Below are positions 1 to 7,605 of a stretch of 64,000 bases of DNA, in pieces. The translations under genes and the position numbers were made by a program. The DNA comes from Muriicola sp041358175 (GTDB taxonomy: Bacteria; Bacteroidota; Bacteroidia; Flavobacteriales; Flavobacteriaceae). The DNA lies in the NCBI RefSeq assembly GCF_041358175.1, contig NZ_JBGKBE010000001.1, forward strand, positions 372,001-436,000. The letters are read 5' to 3'. Within the stretch, counting starts at the first letter, position 1; every line of letters begins with the position of its first letter. Below the pieces are notes generated by a model, which searched no databases, was not told the origin of the DNA, and saw nothing but the letters and a program-made list of their open reading frames with translations.

Positions 1-2
1 TT

Positions 3-1577
3 ATTAACAGTGGAATCCTTGTGGTTGCCTTTAAAAAATACTGGAAACCCTTATACCTGGCAGCATTCGGGCTAAGCTGGCTTATTGTTGTGAGTTGGGT
101 GGCTGCGGCCTATGATGCCGAAGTCCATTTTATCCTTGCTATGGCCTTCAGTGCGCTGTTCTTTTTGCTTTTCTACGCTACCTTCCTGGCCTATAAAATC
201 CTGAAGAAAGAGGTTTACTCATCCCTGGATATCGTTCTGGTTATGGCCAATTCCTTTATTTTCTACGGGCTTGGCTATGGCTTACTTTCCGGGCAGGCCG
301 ATGGAGAAAATTACCTCGGGCTATTTACGCTGGGCAATGCCATCCTGCATCTTGGGATTGGAATTCTCGTGTACTACCGAAAAGGGATCGACAGGAATAT
401 CTTTTACCTTATTTCCGGATTGGTACTGGTCTTCCTTACGCTCAGTATTCCGGTTGAACTTGATGGGAGCTGGGTAACTCTCTTATGGTTAGGAGAAGCC
501 CTTGTCCTCTTCTATATCGGTAAAACCAAAAAGGCGCCTATCTATGAAAAACTCGCCTACCCACTTCTGCTATTGACTGCAATAAGCCTTGTGCAAGACT
601 GGGTTTGGGCCTACGAAGATGCTGAAGAAGCTTTTACAGCATTCCTGAATCCTACTTTTCTTACCTCTGCCCTCTTTTGTGCAGCTTTGGCTTACTTTAA
701 TTATCTGTACCACAATCAGAAGTACCAGGGAGCCTATGAGGAGAATACAGGGATATGGCGACTTATCTCCATAGGTTTAGGCAGCTTACTTCTACTGGGT
801 ATTTACGCTTCAGTTGCCCTGGAGATAAGTTACTATTGGGAAGGCCGGTTCCTGGCCTCTGAGACCGAAGTTTCTTATGGCAGGAGTTATAACTATGATC
901 TGAGGGCTTTTCAAACCCTCTGGGGAATGATATATTTCTTGGGATATACTGCTACCCTGTTATTTGTAAATTCCCAATGGATCAAAAGCAGGATGCTTGG
1001 TGTGCTGGGGCTTTGTCTGGCAGGCCTTGGGCTCGTATTCTTTCTAACGGTAGGCCTCTATGATCTGAGTGAACTGAGGGAGAGCTACCTGGGCGAAAGT
1101 TTTAATGAAGGCTTTGATGCAGGGATATTCCACCTCCTGATCCGGTACATTGCCATTCTTTTTATGGGCCTCGTTTTTTTCGTGTCCTATCGCTATTTAA
1201 AGAGCAGCTTTCAAAAGGCGGCATTTACCCCGGCCTGGGATCTCATCCTGGCCGTATCCCTGTTATGGGTCCTGAGTAGCGAATTGATCCATTGGCTCGA
1301 CCTTGGCGGGGCGGATCGGCTTTACAAACTATGGATAACCATCTTTTGGGGTATGTATGCACTTGCTCTGATCAGCATAGGTATCTGGAAGGGCAGGAAA
1401 CACCTTCGTATCACCGCTTTGGTGTTATTCAGCATTACGCTCATCAAATTGGTATTTTATGACCTGGCCAACCTGAATACCCTGGCAAAAACGGGCCTTT
1501 TTGTGGTCCTGGGTGTCTTATTGCTTATCATTTCCTTTCTGTACAACAAATTCAGAAGTCGGATTTGGGGAGAATAA
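3..1577 (+). CDS. DUF2339-type polytopic membrane protein, 3' part only
   Basis: The reading frame is open to the left edge of the window, so the 5' end is missing. The first possible start seen here is a GTG at 21, but the codons before it continue the protein in frame. The product is almost entirely hydrophobic helices separated by short loops, about 15 segments, and ends in a helix followed by a short basic tail. The helix spacing and the N-S-G-I-L followed by F-K-K-Y-W-K-P pattern resemble the C-terminal half of DUF2339 predicted inner-membrane proteins, which are usually 800-1000 residues long. Function is unknown. No partner gene is visible because the upstream DNA is outside the window. 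Confidence 0.7.
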   Translation: MNSGILVVAFKKYWKPLYLAAFGLSWLIVVSWVAAAYDAEVHFILAMAFSALFFLLFYATFLAYKILKKEVYSSLDIVLVMANSFIFYGLGYGLLSGQADGENYLGLFTLGNAILHLGIGILVYYRKGIDRNIFYLISGLVLVFLTLSIPVELDGSWVTLLWLGEALVLFYIGKTKKAPIYEKLAYPLLLLTAISLVQDWVWAYEDAEEAFTAFLNPTFLTSALFCAALAYFNYLYHNQKYQGAYEENTGIWRLISIGLGSLLLLGIYASVALEISYYWEGRFLASETEVSYGRSYNYDLRAFQTLWGMIYFLGYTATLLFVNSQWIKSRMLGVLGLCLAGLGLVFFLTVGLYDLSELRESYLGESFNEGFDAGIFHLLIRYIAILFMGLVFFVSYRYLKSSFQKAAFTPAWDLILAVSLLWVLSSELIHWLDLGGADRLYKLWITIFWGMYALALISIGIWKGRKHLRITALVLFSITLIKLVFYDLANLNTLAKTGLFVVLGVLLLIISFLYNKFRSRIWGE

Positions 1578-1638
1578 GGGAGATTGTACTACTGTACCGT
1601 TAATCCGATTTAATCGACGTATGACCTCCTGTCCGGAG

Positions 1639-1690
1639 CTTCACCACAGGATTTTGGGGTTTCACAACAATTATAGGCCGCTTCACCACA
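1639..1690 (+). promoter_or_regulatory. Three 21-bp-phased direct repeats (CTTCACCACA type)
   Basis: CTTCACCACA at 1639-1648, TTTCACAACA at 1660-1669 and CTTCACCACA at 1681-1690 lie exactly 21 bp apart, two helical turns. They sit 50-100 bp before the small membrane protein at 1741, and a possible promoter box (TATCTTAT) follows at about 1699. Spacing of this kind is typical of sites for LytTR-type regulators, which bind direct repeats with a 21-22 bp period. Naming the regulator class is inference; the repeats themselves are directly seen. Confidence 0.55.
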
Positions 1691-1740
1691 AAATGAGGTA
1701 TCTTATATAGAGAAAATGAACGTATAAATCCCTCGTCGCT

Positions 1741-1869
1741 ATGGAAACAAATACAGAAAAACACCCCATTTTAAACAAGATTTTAATGGCCTTAAATATC
1801 AGTCTGGAGGTAATCCTGGTGCTGATCGCCCTTGGTTTTATAATTGGGTTGTACGGAATTTTGAGTTAG
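1741..1869 (+). CDS. 42-residue single-span membrane protein
   Basis: The frame runs ATG to TAG and encodes a short polar N-terminus (M-E-T-N-T-E-K-H-P), an amphipathic stretch, and one strong transmembrane helix (about residues 21-41) reaching the C-terminus. It is supported by an upstream phased repeat array, a likely promoter, and a hairpin terminator starting 23 bp after the stop. No family was recognised. Such proteins usually sit in the inner membrane and modulate a larger partner, but nothing here identifies one. The DUF559 frame on the other strand runs into this gene; that tail is probably read-through, not the reverse. Confidence 0.6.
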   Translation: METNTEKHPILNKILMALNISLEVILVLIALGFIIGLYGILS

Positions 1870-2292
1870 TGCTTGTTTTTTCATCAAATGGAAAAAGCCT
1901 TTGCAGAAGCAGGGGCTTTTTTTATGATTGACCCACCCCTCAATTTCCTTCCTTATCTCATCCAAAACCCAGCTCAGATTATTTTTAACGTCAGGGTTAC
2001 TAAATCTGATCAAACGCACTCCCAACGACTCCAGTCGGGTTTGTCTTTTTAGATCATTTTCGTGATTCCCTTCCTCAAAGTGAACGGAACCATCAACCTC
2101 CACAGCTAATCTTAGATCCTTACAGTAAAAATCTACTATATACCTGTCAATTGGGATTTGTCTGCTAAATCTCACTCCTAACTTCTTGTTTTTGATCTCT
2201 CGCCATAGGGCAATCTCGGCGTAGGTCATATTATTACGGAGTTTTTTGGCTAGGATAACGAGATATGGATGATAGGGTATTATTTTTCTCAT
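1792..2292 (-). CDS. DUF559 (PD-(D/E)XK, Vsr-like) nuclease-domain protein
   Basis: This is a standalone DUF559 endonuclease-like protein of 166 residues counted from the ATG at 2292; a GTG 12 bp further upstream is possible. The conserved core is visible: N-M-T-Y-A-E near the N-terminus, then F-S-R-Q-I-P-I-D-R-Y-I-V-D-F-Y-C and L-A-V-E-V-D-G-S, giving the D...E-x-D acidic set of the fold, and a C-terminal helix R-K-E-I-E-G-W. The last 45 residues are low-complexity read-through across a repeat copy, a terminator and the antisense of the small gene at 1741, so the native stop seems lost. The gene lies between two copies of a dispersed repeat (1928 and 2296), as if the nuclease and repeats moved together. 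Its biological role is not established. Confidence 0.75.
   Translation of the reverse strand: MRKIIPYHPYLVILAKKLRNNMTYAEIALWREIKNKKLGVRFSRQIPIDRYIVDFYCKDLRLAVEVDGSVHFEEGNHENDLKRQTRLESLGVRLIRFSNPDVKNNLSWVLDEIRKEIEGWVNHKKSPCFCKGFFHLMKKQALTQNSVQPNYKTKGDQHQDYLQTDI
1892..1923 (+). terminator. Intrinsic terminator after the 42-residue protein
   Basis: AAAAAGCC pairs with GGCTTTTT, continued inward by CCTTTGC/GCAGGGG around an AGAA loop, followed by a T run. It fits a rho-independent terminator for the plus-strand gene ending at 1869. Confidence 0.65.
1928..1946. repeat. Left flanking copy of the ACCCACCCCT repeat
   Basis: TTGACCCACCCCTCAAT here matches TTGACCCACCCCTTAAT at 2296-2312 at 16 of 17 positions, in the same orientation, with the DUF559 core between them. 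Only the 5' arm of the longer palindromic unit is present. Confidence 0.6.
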
Positions 2293-2295
2293 AGG

Positions 2296-2330
2296 TTGAC
2301 CCACCCCTTAATCCCCTCCCGGGAGGGGAG
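2296..2330. repeat. Dispersed palindromic repeat (CCCCTCCCGGGAGGGG core)
   Basis: A TTGACCCACCCCTTAAT arm is followed by the perfect palindrome CCCCTCCCGGGAGGGG. The same arm plus a CCTCC...GGAGG palindrome recurs at about 19.31, 21.56 and 24.59 kb. Here it lies immediately upstream of the DUF559 gene. Confidence 0.75.
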
Positions 2331-2394
2331 CTCTTTATTATTGGGATTGGAGGTCATACAAAGGTGAGATCTACCGCTGAAGCTTTAAAGCAGA

Positions 2395-2808
2395 TTAGTC
2401 GGATGAGCGAACATAGCGAAACTCAGGTCCGTCACAGGGGGTAAAATCGCTTTGAATAAGCATGCCATCAGCCTCAAAGAAAAATTCCTGAGGTTCAGCA
2501 AAGCAATTTCGAACAAAATCATGATCTTCAGAATAAGTGACCAGGTACCCCGATCTGCCCCCCTCTTCGCTTATCACCCATCGGCCTTCCACGACGGTAG
2601 TATCCCCATCCCGGGTCAGGGATTTCAGAAATAGGCCGTTGGATACAAACTCCAACTTCTCCGTATAGTCCATCTCAGAGGCCTGTTGTTCCGTCTGTGT
2701 CATGTAGGAATAGGTACTGTCTAAAACCCATCGATCTGACTCCAACGGATCGTTGGAAGAGCTACAGGAAATCGATATCAGGAAAATCAAAACAAGTAAT
2801 CGGGACAT
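2395..2808 (-). CDS. Small lipoprotein, lipocalin/META-like size
   Basis: The 137-residue product starts M-S-R-L-L-V-L-I-F-L-I-S-I-S-C, a short lipoprotein signal peptide with Cys15 as the lipidated residue. The mature part has the look of a small beta-barrel: a W-V-L-D-S start, G-R-W-V-I-S-E-E in the middle, and alternating hydrophobic strands. Bacteroidota have many lipocalin-like domain lipoproteins of this size. No catalytic residues are evident. It stands alone, with repeats downstream and its own upstream region divergent from the lectin gene at 3095. The family assignment is a guess from size and pattern. Confidence 0.65.
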   Translation of the reverse strand: MSRLLVLIFLISISCSSSNDPLESDRWVLDSTYSYMTQTEQQASEMDYTEKLEFVSNGLFLKSLTRDGDTTVVEGRWVISEEGGRSGYLVTYSEDHDFVRNCFAEPQEFFFEADGMLIQSDFTPCDGPEFRYVRSSD

Positions 2809-3094
2809 GGTAGAATTTTCTTCTAAGATAGAAAAAACAGCAGGGGGTTGCTTTGAAGAACGCTCAATTGAATCTCAATAAAACCTGTCATTACAACTTT
2901 CCCTCGTCTTGTCAGAAAAATCGTTCGGTAAATTCTACAGGTATTTGGGACATTATTTAGTCGAATTCATCCCTGTAATTCTGAAGGTTTCCACCTCGCC
3001 CTACATCTTTGAACTTTCAAAATTTAGTCAGCTGATAGCATTCGTATAAATAGACTATCTTTCTTAACGGAATTAATATTAAAAACCAATCAAC

Positions 3095-4009
3095 ATGCCA
3101 AACAACTATGTAAAATTTCAAGTAAAAAGTTCAGGACAATGGCTTAACATCGCATGGGGCGGTAATGCCGCTGGTACGGAAGCCTGTCAGGGCGCAACCC
3201 CTACAACCGATAATTTCGAGTGGGAAGTAATTCCTTCTTCTGTGCCAGGATGGTCGCTTATCAAGGTAAAAAGCAGTGGTCAGTACCTGAACGTTCTCAA
3301 CGGGGGAAATGATAACGGTGCTACAGCGGGCCAGAATCCCCTGCCAAATCCCAGTGCGGCACCCGAAAATTTTTTATGGCAGATAGCGCCAGATCCGTCC
3401 AATCCAGGCTGGTCTAAGATCCAGGTAAAAAGCAGCATGCAATTTTTAAACATATTTAATGGCGGCAATGAAAACGGAAGAAGGGCTTGCCAGGGTAACA
3501 TCCCAACAACAACCAATTTCCTGTGGATGCAGAGTGAGGCCAAGACCCCTAAAAATGTAACCGTTACTATGACTATCCTCGACTATCCCTCCATCTTTGC
3601 GCTCCCTGATCAAACCAGGCTTACAGATGCCCAGGCGAATGCCTACCTATCCATGGGAGATGATAACAGGGGAGGAAAAGAGAATGGCAATCAAAGCTCC
3701 TTCGAAACCATATTAAATCCCGGAAGTGAGGTAACTTGGCAGGCGGTAGCAGGTAGCAATAGTAACAAAGCCGGCTATTCGGATGCGATTACTAATATTA
3801 CCTATGAACAGGGGTCTGGTGAAAATGTTCTTGGTCCCGTTACTCCGATAGGCAACAGCGGAAAAGTACAGTCACAGGTAGTCTGGACGGCCATTCCCCC
3901 GGATGGAAAAGACAATGAGGCCTATACTATCACCTTTACACTCACCAACGGGGGAGTGACCAAAACCTATTATTTTGATCCGAAAATTAGAGTAAACCCT
4001 AATAATTAA
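3095..4009 (+). CDS. Beta-trefoil (ricin-type) lectin with a C-terminal AidA/PixA-like domain
   Basis: Residues 5-150 contain three repeats of about 48 residues, each with V-K-S-S-x-Q-x-L-N-I/V, G-G-N and a closing F-x-W motif: the three lobes of a ricin-type beta-trefoil, expected to bind carbohydrate. Residues 152-304 form a separate beta-rich domain with an S-E-V-T-W-Q-A turn and a closing Y-Y-F-D-P-K-I-R-V. This resembles the layout of AidA/PixA inclusion-body proteins, but only loosely. There is no signal peptide, unusual for a lectin, so the product is cytoplasmic or exported by another route. The adenylyl cyclase gene starts 14 bp downstream and is probably co-transcribed. Confidence is good for the trefoil, low for the second domain. 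Confidence 0.75.
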   Translation: MPNNYVKFQVKSSGQWLNIAWGGNAAGTEACQGATPTTDNFEWEVIPSSVPGWSLIKVKSSGQYLNVLNGGNDNGATAGQNPLPNPSAAPENFLWQIAPDPSNPGWSKIQVKSSMQFLNIFNGGNENGRRACQGNIPTTTNFLWMQSEAKTPKNVTVTMTILDYPSIFALPDQTRLTDAQANAYLSMGDDNRGGKENGNQSSFETILNPGSEVTWQAVAGSNSNKAGYSDAITNITYEQGSGENVLGPVTPIGNSGKVQSQVVWTAIPPDGKDNEAYTITFTLTNGGVTKTYYFDPKIRVNPNN

Positions 4010-4022
4010 AGACAAATACTAA

Positions 4023-5840
4023 TTGAGGCAACGAATTTGGGTCATACTAACTTTTGTTTCTCTATTATGGGGAATCGAGCATGGTATGGCTCAAAATCAA
4101 AGAGTGGCGGATAGCCTTATTAAAAAATTAAACCAGTTGGAGAGCAGTAATGATTCGCTAAGGCTTCATTGGTTGGCAGAGATATCGTTTAATCATAACA
4201 ATCCGGATAGTTTATTATTCTATTCCCGACAATTAATTTCATTGTCCGATGAATCGTATTGGTTATTGCGAGCGTATTATAACGAAGGATCAGCCTTACG
4301 TTTGCTGGGCGACCTGGACGGAGCTCTAGAAGCATATTTTAAAAGTCTGGAGTTTGCCCGACAATTGGGGGATAAAAAAAGAGAAGGCAACGCCTATATA
4401 GCCCTTGGAGATGTCTATTCGGTCTCTGGTGCCCATAAGAACTCTACCGATTATTATTCCCTATCCATCCCTATTTTCAGGGAAATAAAGGATTCTGTTA
4501 AACTTGCCACTGCCCTATTCAATGCCGGCGATGAATACCTCAATCAGGACAGTCTTGCCACGGCAGTTCTCCATTTCAATGAATCTGCAGAGCTATTCGA
4601 TCTCCTTGGCTATCCCATTGGCGTGGCCTACAACCTGGGGAATATGGGCTTAGTTTATGCCATGCAGGGTAATGAAGCCCTGGCCCTGGCCAACATTGAT
4701 GAGGCTATTACCCTTCTGGAGGAGCAACAAGACTATTATGGGATTGCCGCTTACCTCACCTATATGTCTGATGTTTACATTAATAAAGGCGATCTTAGTT
4801 TGGCCCTCGATTATGCCGAACGCAGCCTTAAACTGGCTTCTACCTATGGCCTGAAAGACCAAATGAGCGAGACCAACCTGAAACTGGCTACGCTTCACGA
4901 GCAAATGGGAAATACTGATACTTCCTATAAATATTACAAAGACCATATCGCGTATCGCGACAGCGTGCGAAATATGGAGTCCATCCAGCAAATGGCCGAC
5001 CTGGAAACCAGCTATCAGGTATCCCAAAAACAGGTGGAAGTTGACCTGCTGAACGAACAAAAAAAGACCCAGAAGATCATCGCCTACAGCACCGGGGCTG
5101 CCATGCTCCTGGTGGGCCTCTTTGCCATAGGCTTGTACCGCCGTAATAAATTCATACAGAAGACCAAACAGATCATCGAAAAGGAAAAAGACAGGTCTGA
5201 AGCCCTTTTGCTCAATATCCTGCCCGAAGAGATCGCCGAAGAACTCAAGGCCAATGGGAGTGCAGAAGCAAGGGAGTTCGACCAGGTTTCCATCCTGTTT
5301 TCAGATTTTAAAGAATTTACCCAGACGGCCGAAAAGTTATCCGCCAAGGAACTGGTTAGTGAGATCAATGTATGTTTTAAAGCCTTCGATCATATTTGTG
5401 AAAAGTATGAGCTCGAAAAAATTAAAACTATCGGCGATGCCTTTATGGCGGCCGGGGGTCTTCCCGTACCCTCCGATGTAGCAGTAAAAAACATTGTTCT
5501 GGCCGGACTCGAAATGCAACGCTTTATCACGGAGCGCAAAAATCAATTAGATTCCGATGGTAAACCGGCTTTTGAAATGCGCCTCGGAATCCATACAGGT
5601 CCGGTTGTCGCCGGTATTGTCGGAGTAAAAAAGTTCCAGTACGACCTATGGGGAGATACCGTAAATACAGCTTCCCGGATGGAGAGTAACAGCAAAGTGG
5701 GGATGGTAAATATCTCCCGTAATACCTATGAATTATTGCAGGGTGATCCCGATCTGCAATTTGAGAAAAGAGGGGAGGTAAAAGTAAAAGGCAAAGGGGC
5801 TATGGAAATGTATTTTGTGAGTCTGAAGGAAGCGGCATAA
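4023..5840 (+). CDS. TPR-containing transmembrane class III adenylyl cyclase
   Basis: It starts at TTG: a stop codon lies directly upstream in frame, and the next ATG would remove the signal peptide (R-Q-R-I-W-V-I-L-T-F-V-S-L-L-W, cleavage after M-A). Residues 30-320 are TPR repeats, predicted periplasmic; a coiled coil follows, then one membrane helix (about 351-370) and a cytoplasmic cyclase domain (415-600). Metal ligands are in F-S-D-F-K-E-F and T-I-G-D-A-F. Purine-specificity residues are Lys in K-I-K-T-I-G-D and Asp in Y-D-L-W-G-D, the adenylyl pair rather than the Glu/Cys guanylyl pair. N-T-A-S-R-M carries the catalytic Asn and Arg. The predicted product is cAMP, with activity controlled by ligand or partner binding to the TPRs. 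It is probably co-expressed with the upstream lectin. Confidence 0.88.
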   Translation: MRQRIWVILTFVSLLWGIEHGMAQNQRVADSLIKKLNQLESSNDSLRLHWLAEISFNHNNPDSLLFYSRQLISLSDESYWLLRAYYNEGSALRLLGDLDGALEAYFKSLEFARQLGDKKREGNAYIALGDVYSVSGAHKNSTDYYSLSIPIFREIKDSVKLATALFNAGDEYLNQDSLATAVLHFNESAELFDLLGYPIGVAYNLGNMGLVYAMQGNEALALANIDEAITLLEEQQDYYGIAAYLTYMSDVYINKGDLSLALDYAERSLKLASTYGLKDQMSETNLKLATLHEQMGNTDTSYKYYKDHIAYRDSVRNMESIQQMADLETSYQVSQKQVEVDLLNEQKKTQKIIAYSTGAAMLLVGLFAIGLYRRNKFIQKTKQIIEKEKDRSEALLLNILPEEIAEELKANGSAEAREFDQVSILFSDFKEFTQTAEKLSAKELVSEINVCFKAFDHICEKYELEKIKTIGDAFMAAGGLPVPSDVAVKNIVLAGLEMQRFITERKNQLDSDGKPAFEMRLGIHTGPVVAGIVGVKKFQYDLWGDTVNTASRMESNSKVGMVNISRNTYELLQGDPDLQFEKRGEVKVKGKGAMEMYFVSLKEAA

Positions 5841-5969
5841 GTTCGCCGAACTCACTGCCATTAAAAAATGAAATTAAATTTTCTCCGGGGGGCACCAACA
5901 TAATCCTATCTTTAAAGCATATATGTCTAGATTTCTATTAGAAAAACCATCTTAACTCATGTCCATTTT

Positions 5970-6803
5970 ATGAAGTACGCCAAAATTTCCCTAGTAATTT
6001 CCTTTTTACTGCTCCTAAGTATAGCAGGCTGCGAAACCAAAAAAGAGAAAGAGCCCGAAGAGAAGAGAGAAATGGTAGAGATGGTGACCGATAAGGGAAC
6101 CATGCGTATCGCCCTTTACAATGAGACACCTCAACACCGGGACAATTTCTTAAAACTTGCCCGGGAAGGGGCCTATGACAGCCTTCTTTTTCACAGAGTG
6201 ATCGAAAACTTTATGGTGCAGGGAGGGGATCCGGATAGCAAAATTGCCAGTGCCGGAGATACGCTTGGGAACGGCGACCTTGATTATACCGTGCTCGCGG
6301 AATTTCACCCCGACTTGTTTCACAAAAAAGGGGCCCTTGCTGCGGCCCGGACCGGCAATCCCGAACGGGCTTCAAGCTCAATGCAGTTTTACCTGGTCCA
6401 GGGACAGGTTATGACAGATAGCTTGCTCACCCTGGCCGAAAACACAATCAATGAATGGCTAGCTGAACATTACCTGATACATGATCCCCAGTACAAGGCA
6501 CTGTATGAAGGATTGAAAAAAGCCGATTCTGCCCAGGATTGGAGGCAATTCCGAACCCTTCAGGACAGTGTGAGAAATATGGCCACGGCCTATACCAATT
6601 TCGAGAAGTATACCATCCCTCCCACTCAGAGAGAAGTTTATAAATCCGAAGGAGGAACCGCCTTCCTCGATCAGAACTATACTGTATATGGGGAAGTGGT
6701 AGAGGGCCTCAACGTTATTGACTCCATCGCCAAGGTGAATACCGGTGATATGAACAGACCTCTTGAGGATGTCAGGATCCTAAAAATAAAGGTGGTGGAA
6801 TAA
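5970..6803 (+). CDS. Cyclophilin-type peptidyl-prolyl isomerase lipoprotein with a helical insertion
   Basis: A lipoprotein signal (L-L-L-L-S-I-A-G-C) precedes a cyclophilin domain starting at about residue 35 (M-V-T-D-K-G-T-M-R-I). The catalytic Arg is in L-F-H-R-V-I, followed by F-M-V-Q-G-G-D-P and S-S-M-Q-F-Y-L-V. The fold is interrupted at about residues 155-230 by a charged helical insertion and resumes at G-G-T-A-F-L-D-Q-N-Y-T-V-Y-G-E-V. Bacterial cyclophilins are normally about 165-200 residues, so 277 reflects the lipoprotein leader plus this insertion. Expected location is periplasm or outer membrane, with a chaperone role in protein folding. Flavobacterial peptidylprolyl isomerases with such an insert are common. 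It is followed by the convergent DUF6090 pair. Confidence 0.85.
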   Translation: MKYAKISLVISFLLLLSIAGCETKKEKEPEEKREMVEMVTDKGTMRIALYNETPQHRDNFLKLAREGAYDSLLFHRVIENFMVQGGDPDSKIASAGDTLGNGDLDYTVLAEFHPDLFHKKGALAAARTGNPERASSSMQFYLVQGQVMTDSLLTLAENTINEWLAEHYLIHDPQYKALYEGLKKADSAQDWRQFRTLQDSVRNMATAYTNFEKYTIPPTQREVYKSEGGTAFLDQNYTVYGEVVEGLNVIDSIAKVNTGDMNRPLEDVRILKIKVVE

Positions 6804-6828
6804 GCTTCAGAAGGAGCCTGTTTCTTTG

Positions 6829-7605
6829 CTACTCATCTTCATTCTCTATTTCCATGTCGATCAGGGAGATTATGTTCTCACACATGGCCTTCATTTCATT
6901 AAACTGCCCATTCATAACGGAGAATTCATAGACCGCCATCACAAAGCCGTTTTTTTGTTTCAGGTCTTTTAGCATGGCCTCGTAATTCTCCCTGGAAAGT
7001 TCAACATTCTCCCCCGCCTTCCCTTCGGTGACCTGATAGGTAAAATTTTTAACGATGGGATTCAGGTCGAGAACGGCATAGGAGGGCTCGTAAAGCAAGA
7101 TCTCGGCATCGTAACGGAAGTGTTCCTCTTCGTTCTTTAGTTTTTTATAGAGGGCCTGCAGGTTGAGTAAGCCGTTTTTAATACTGTCATTGGAAATCAG
7201 GGCCAGGTTCCCCGAATTGACTAATTCCTGGAAGGTGTTATCCTGCTGGGTAAATTTTTGCCAGATATAGATATTGGTGGTATGAAACGCAAAGGCATTC
7301 AGGTCGGTCAGGGGTTTCCCTTCAAAATGCTCCAGCACGTAATTGGCAGATTCTATCCTTGAATTCCTAGTTGAAATGTACCTGTCTAGTTCTGAAATAT
7401 TCAGGATCAGGTCGGTTCTTAGGTTTTTCAGATAGTGTAATTCCTGGGCCCGTTGTTTTCGTGCCTCATTGTTATTGTTGATCTGCAGGGCGATCAGGAT
7501 TCCGATGACTACCAATAGGATTTCCCCAATAGCGTAGAGCAGGTATTTACTGAATTTATTATCCGTGAGCAATTGTTGGCGGATTCGCCTGAAAAACTTG
7601 ATCAT
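6829..7605 (-). CDS. DUF6090 family membrane protein (second of a pair)
   Basis: The N-terminus M-I-K-F-F-R-R-I-R-Q, then K-Y-L-L-Y-A-I-G-E-I-L-L-V-V-I-G-I-L-I-A-L and Q-I-N-N-N-N-E is the signature of the DUF6090 family: a basic cytoplasmic leader, one membrane helix (residues 20-42) and a helical extracytoplasmic domain of about 210 residues. Function is unknown. Its start overlaps the stop of the upstream paralogue by 4 bp, so the two are translationally coupled. Family members often occur in tandem sets in Flavobacteriaceae. The two copies share nearly identical first 45 residues but diverge strongly after that. Confidence 0.8.
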   Translation of the reverse strand: MIKFFRRIRQQLLTDNKFSKYLLYAIGEILLVVIGILIALQINNNNEARKQRAQELHYLKNLRTDLILNISELDRYISTRNSRIESANYVLEHFEGKPLTDLNAFAFHTTNIYIWQKFTQQDNTFQELVNSGNLALISNDSIKNGLLNLQALYKKLKNEEEHFRYDAEILLYEPSYAVLDLNPIVKNFTYQVTEGKAGENVELSRENYEAMLKDLKQKNGFVMAVYEFSVMNGQFNEMKAMCENIISLIDMEIENEDE

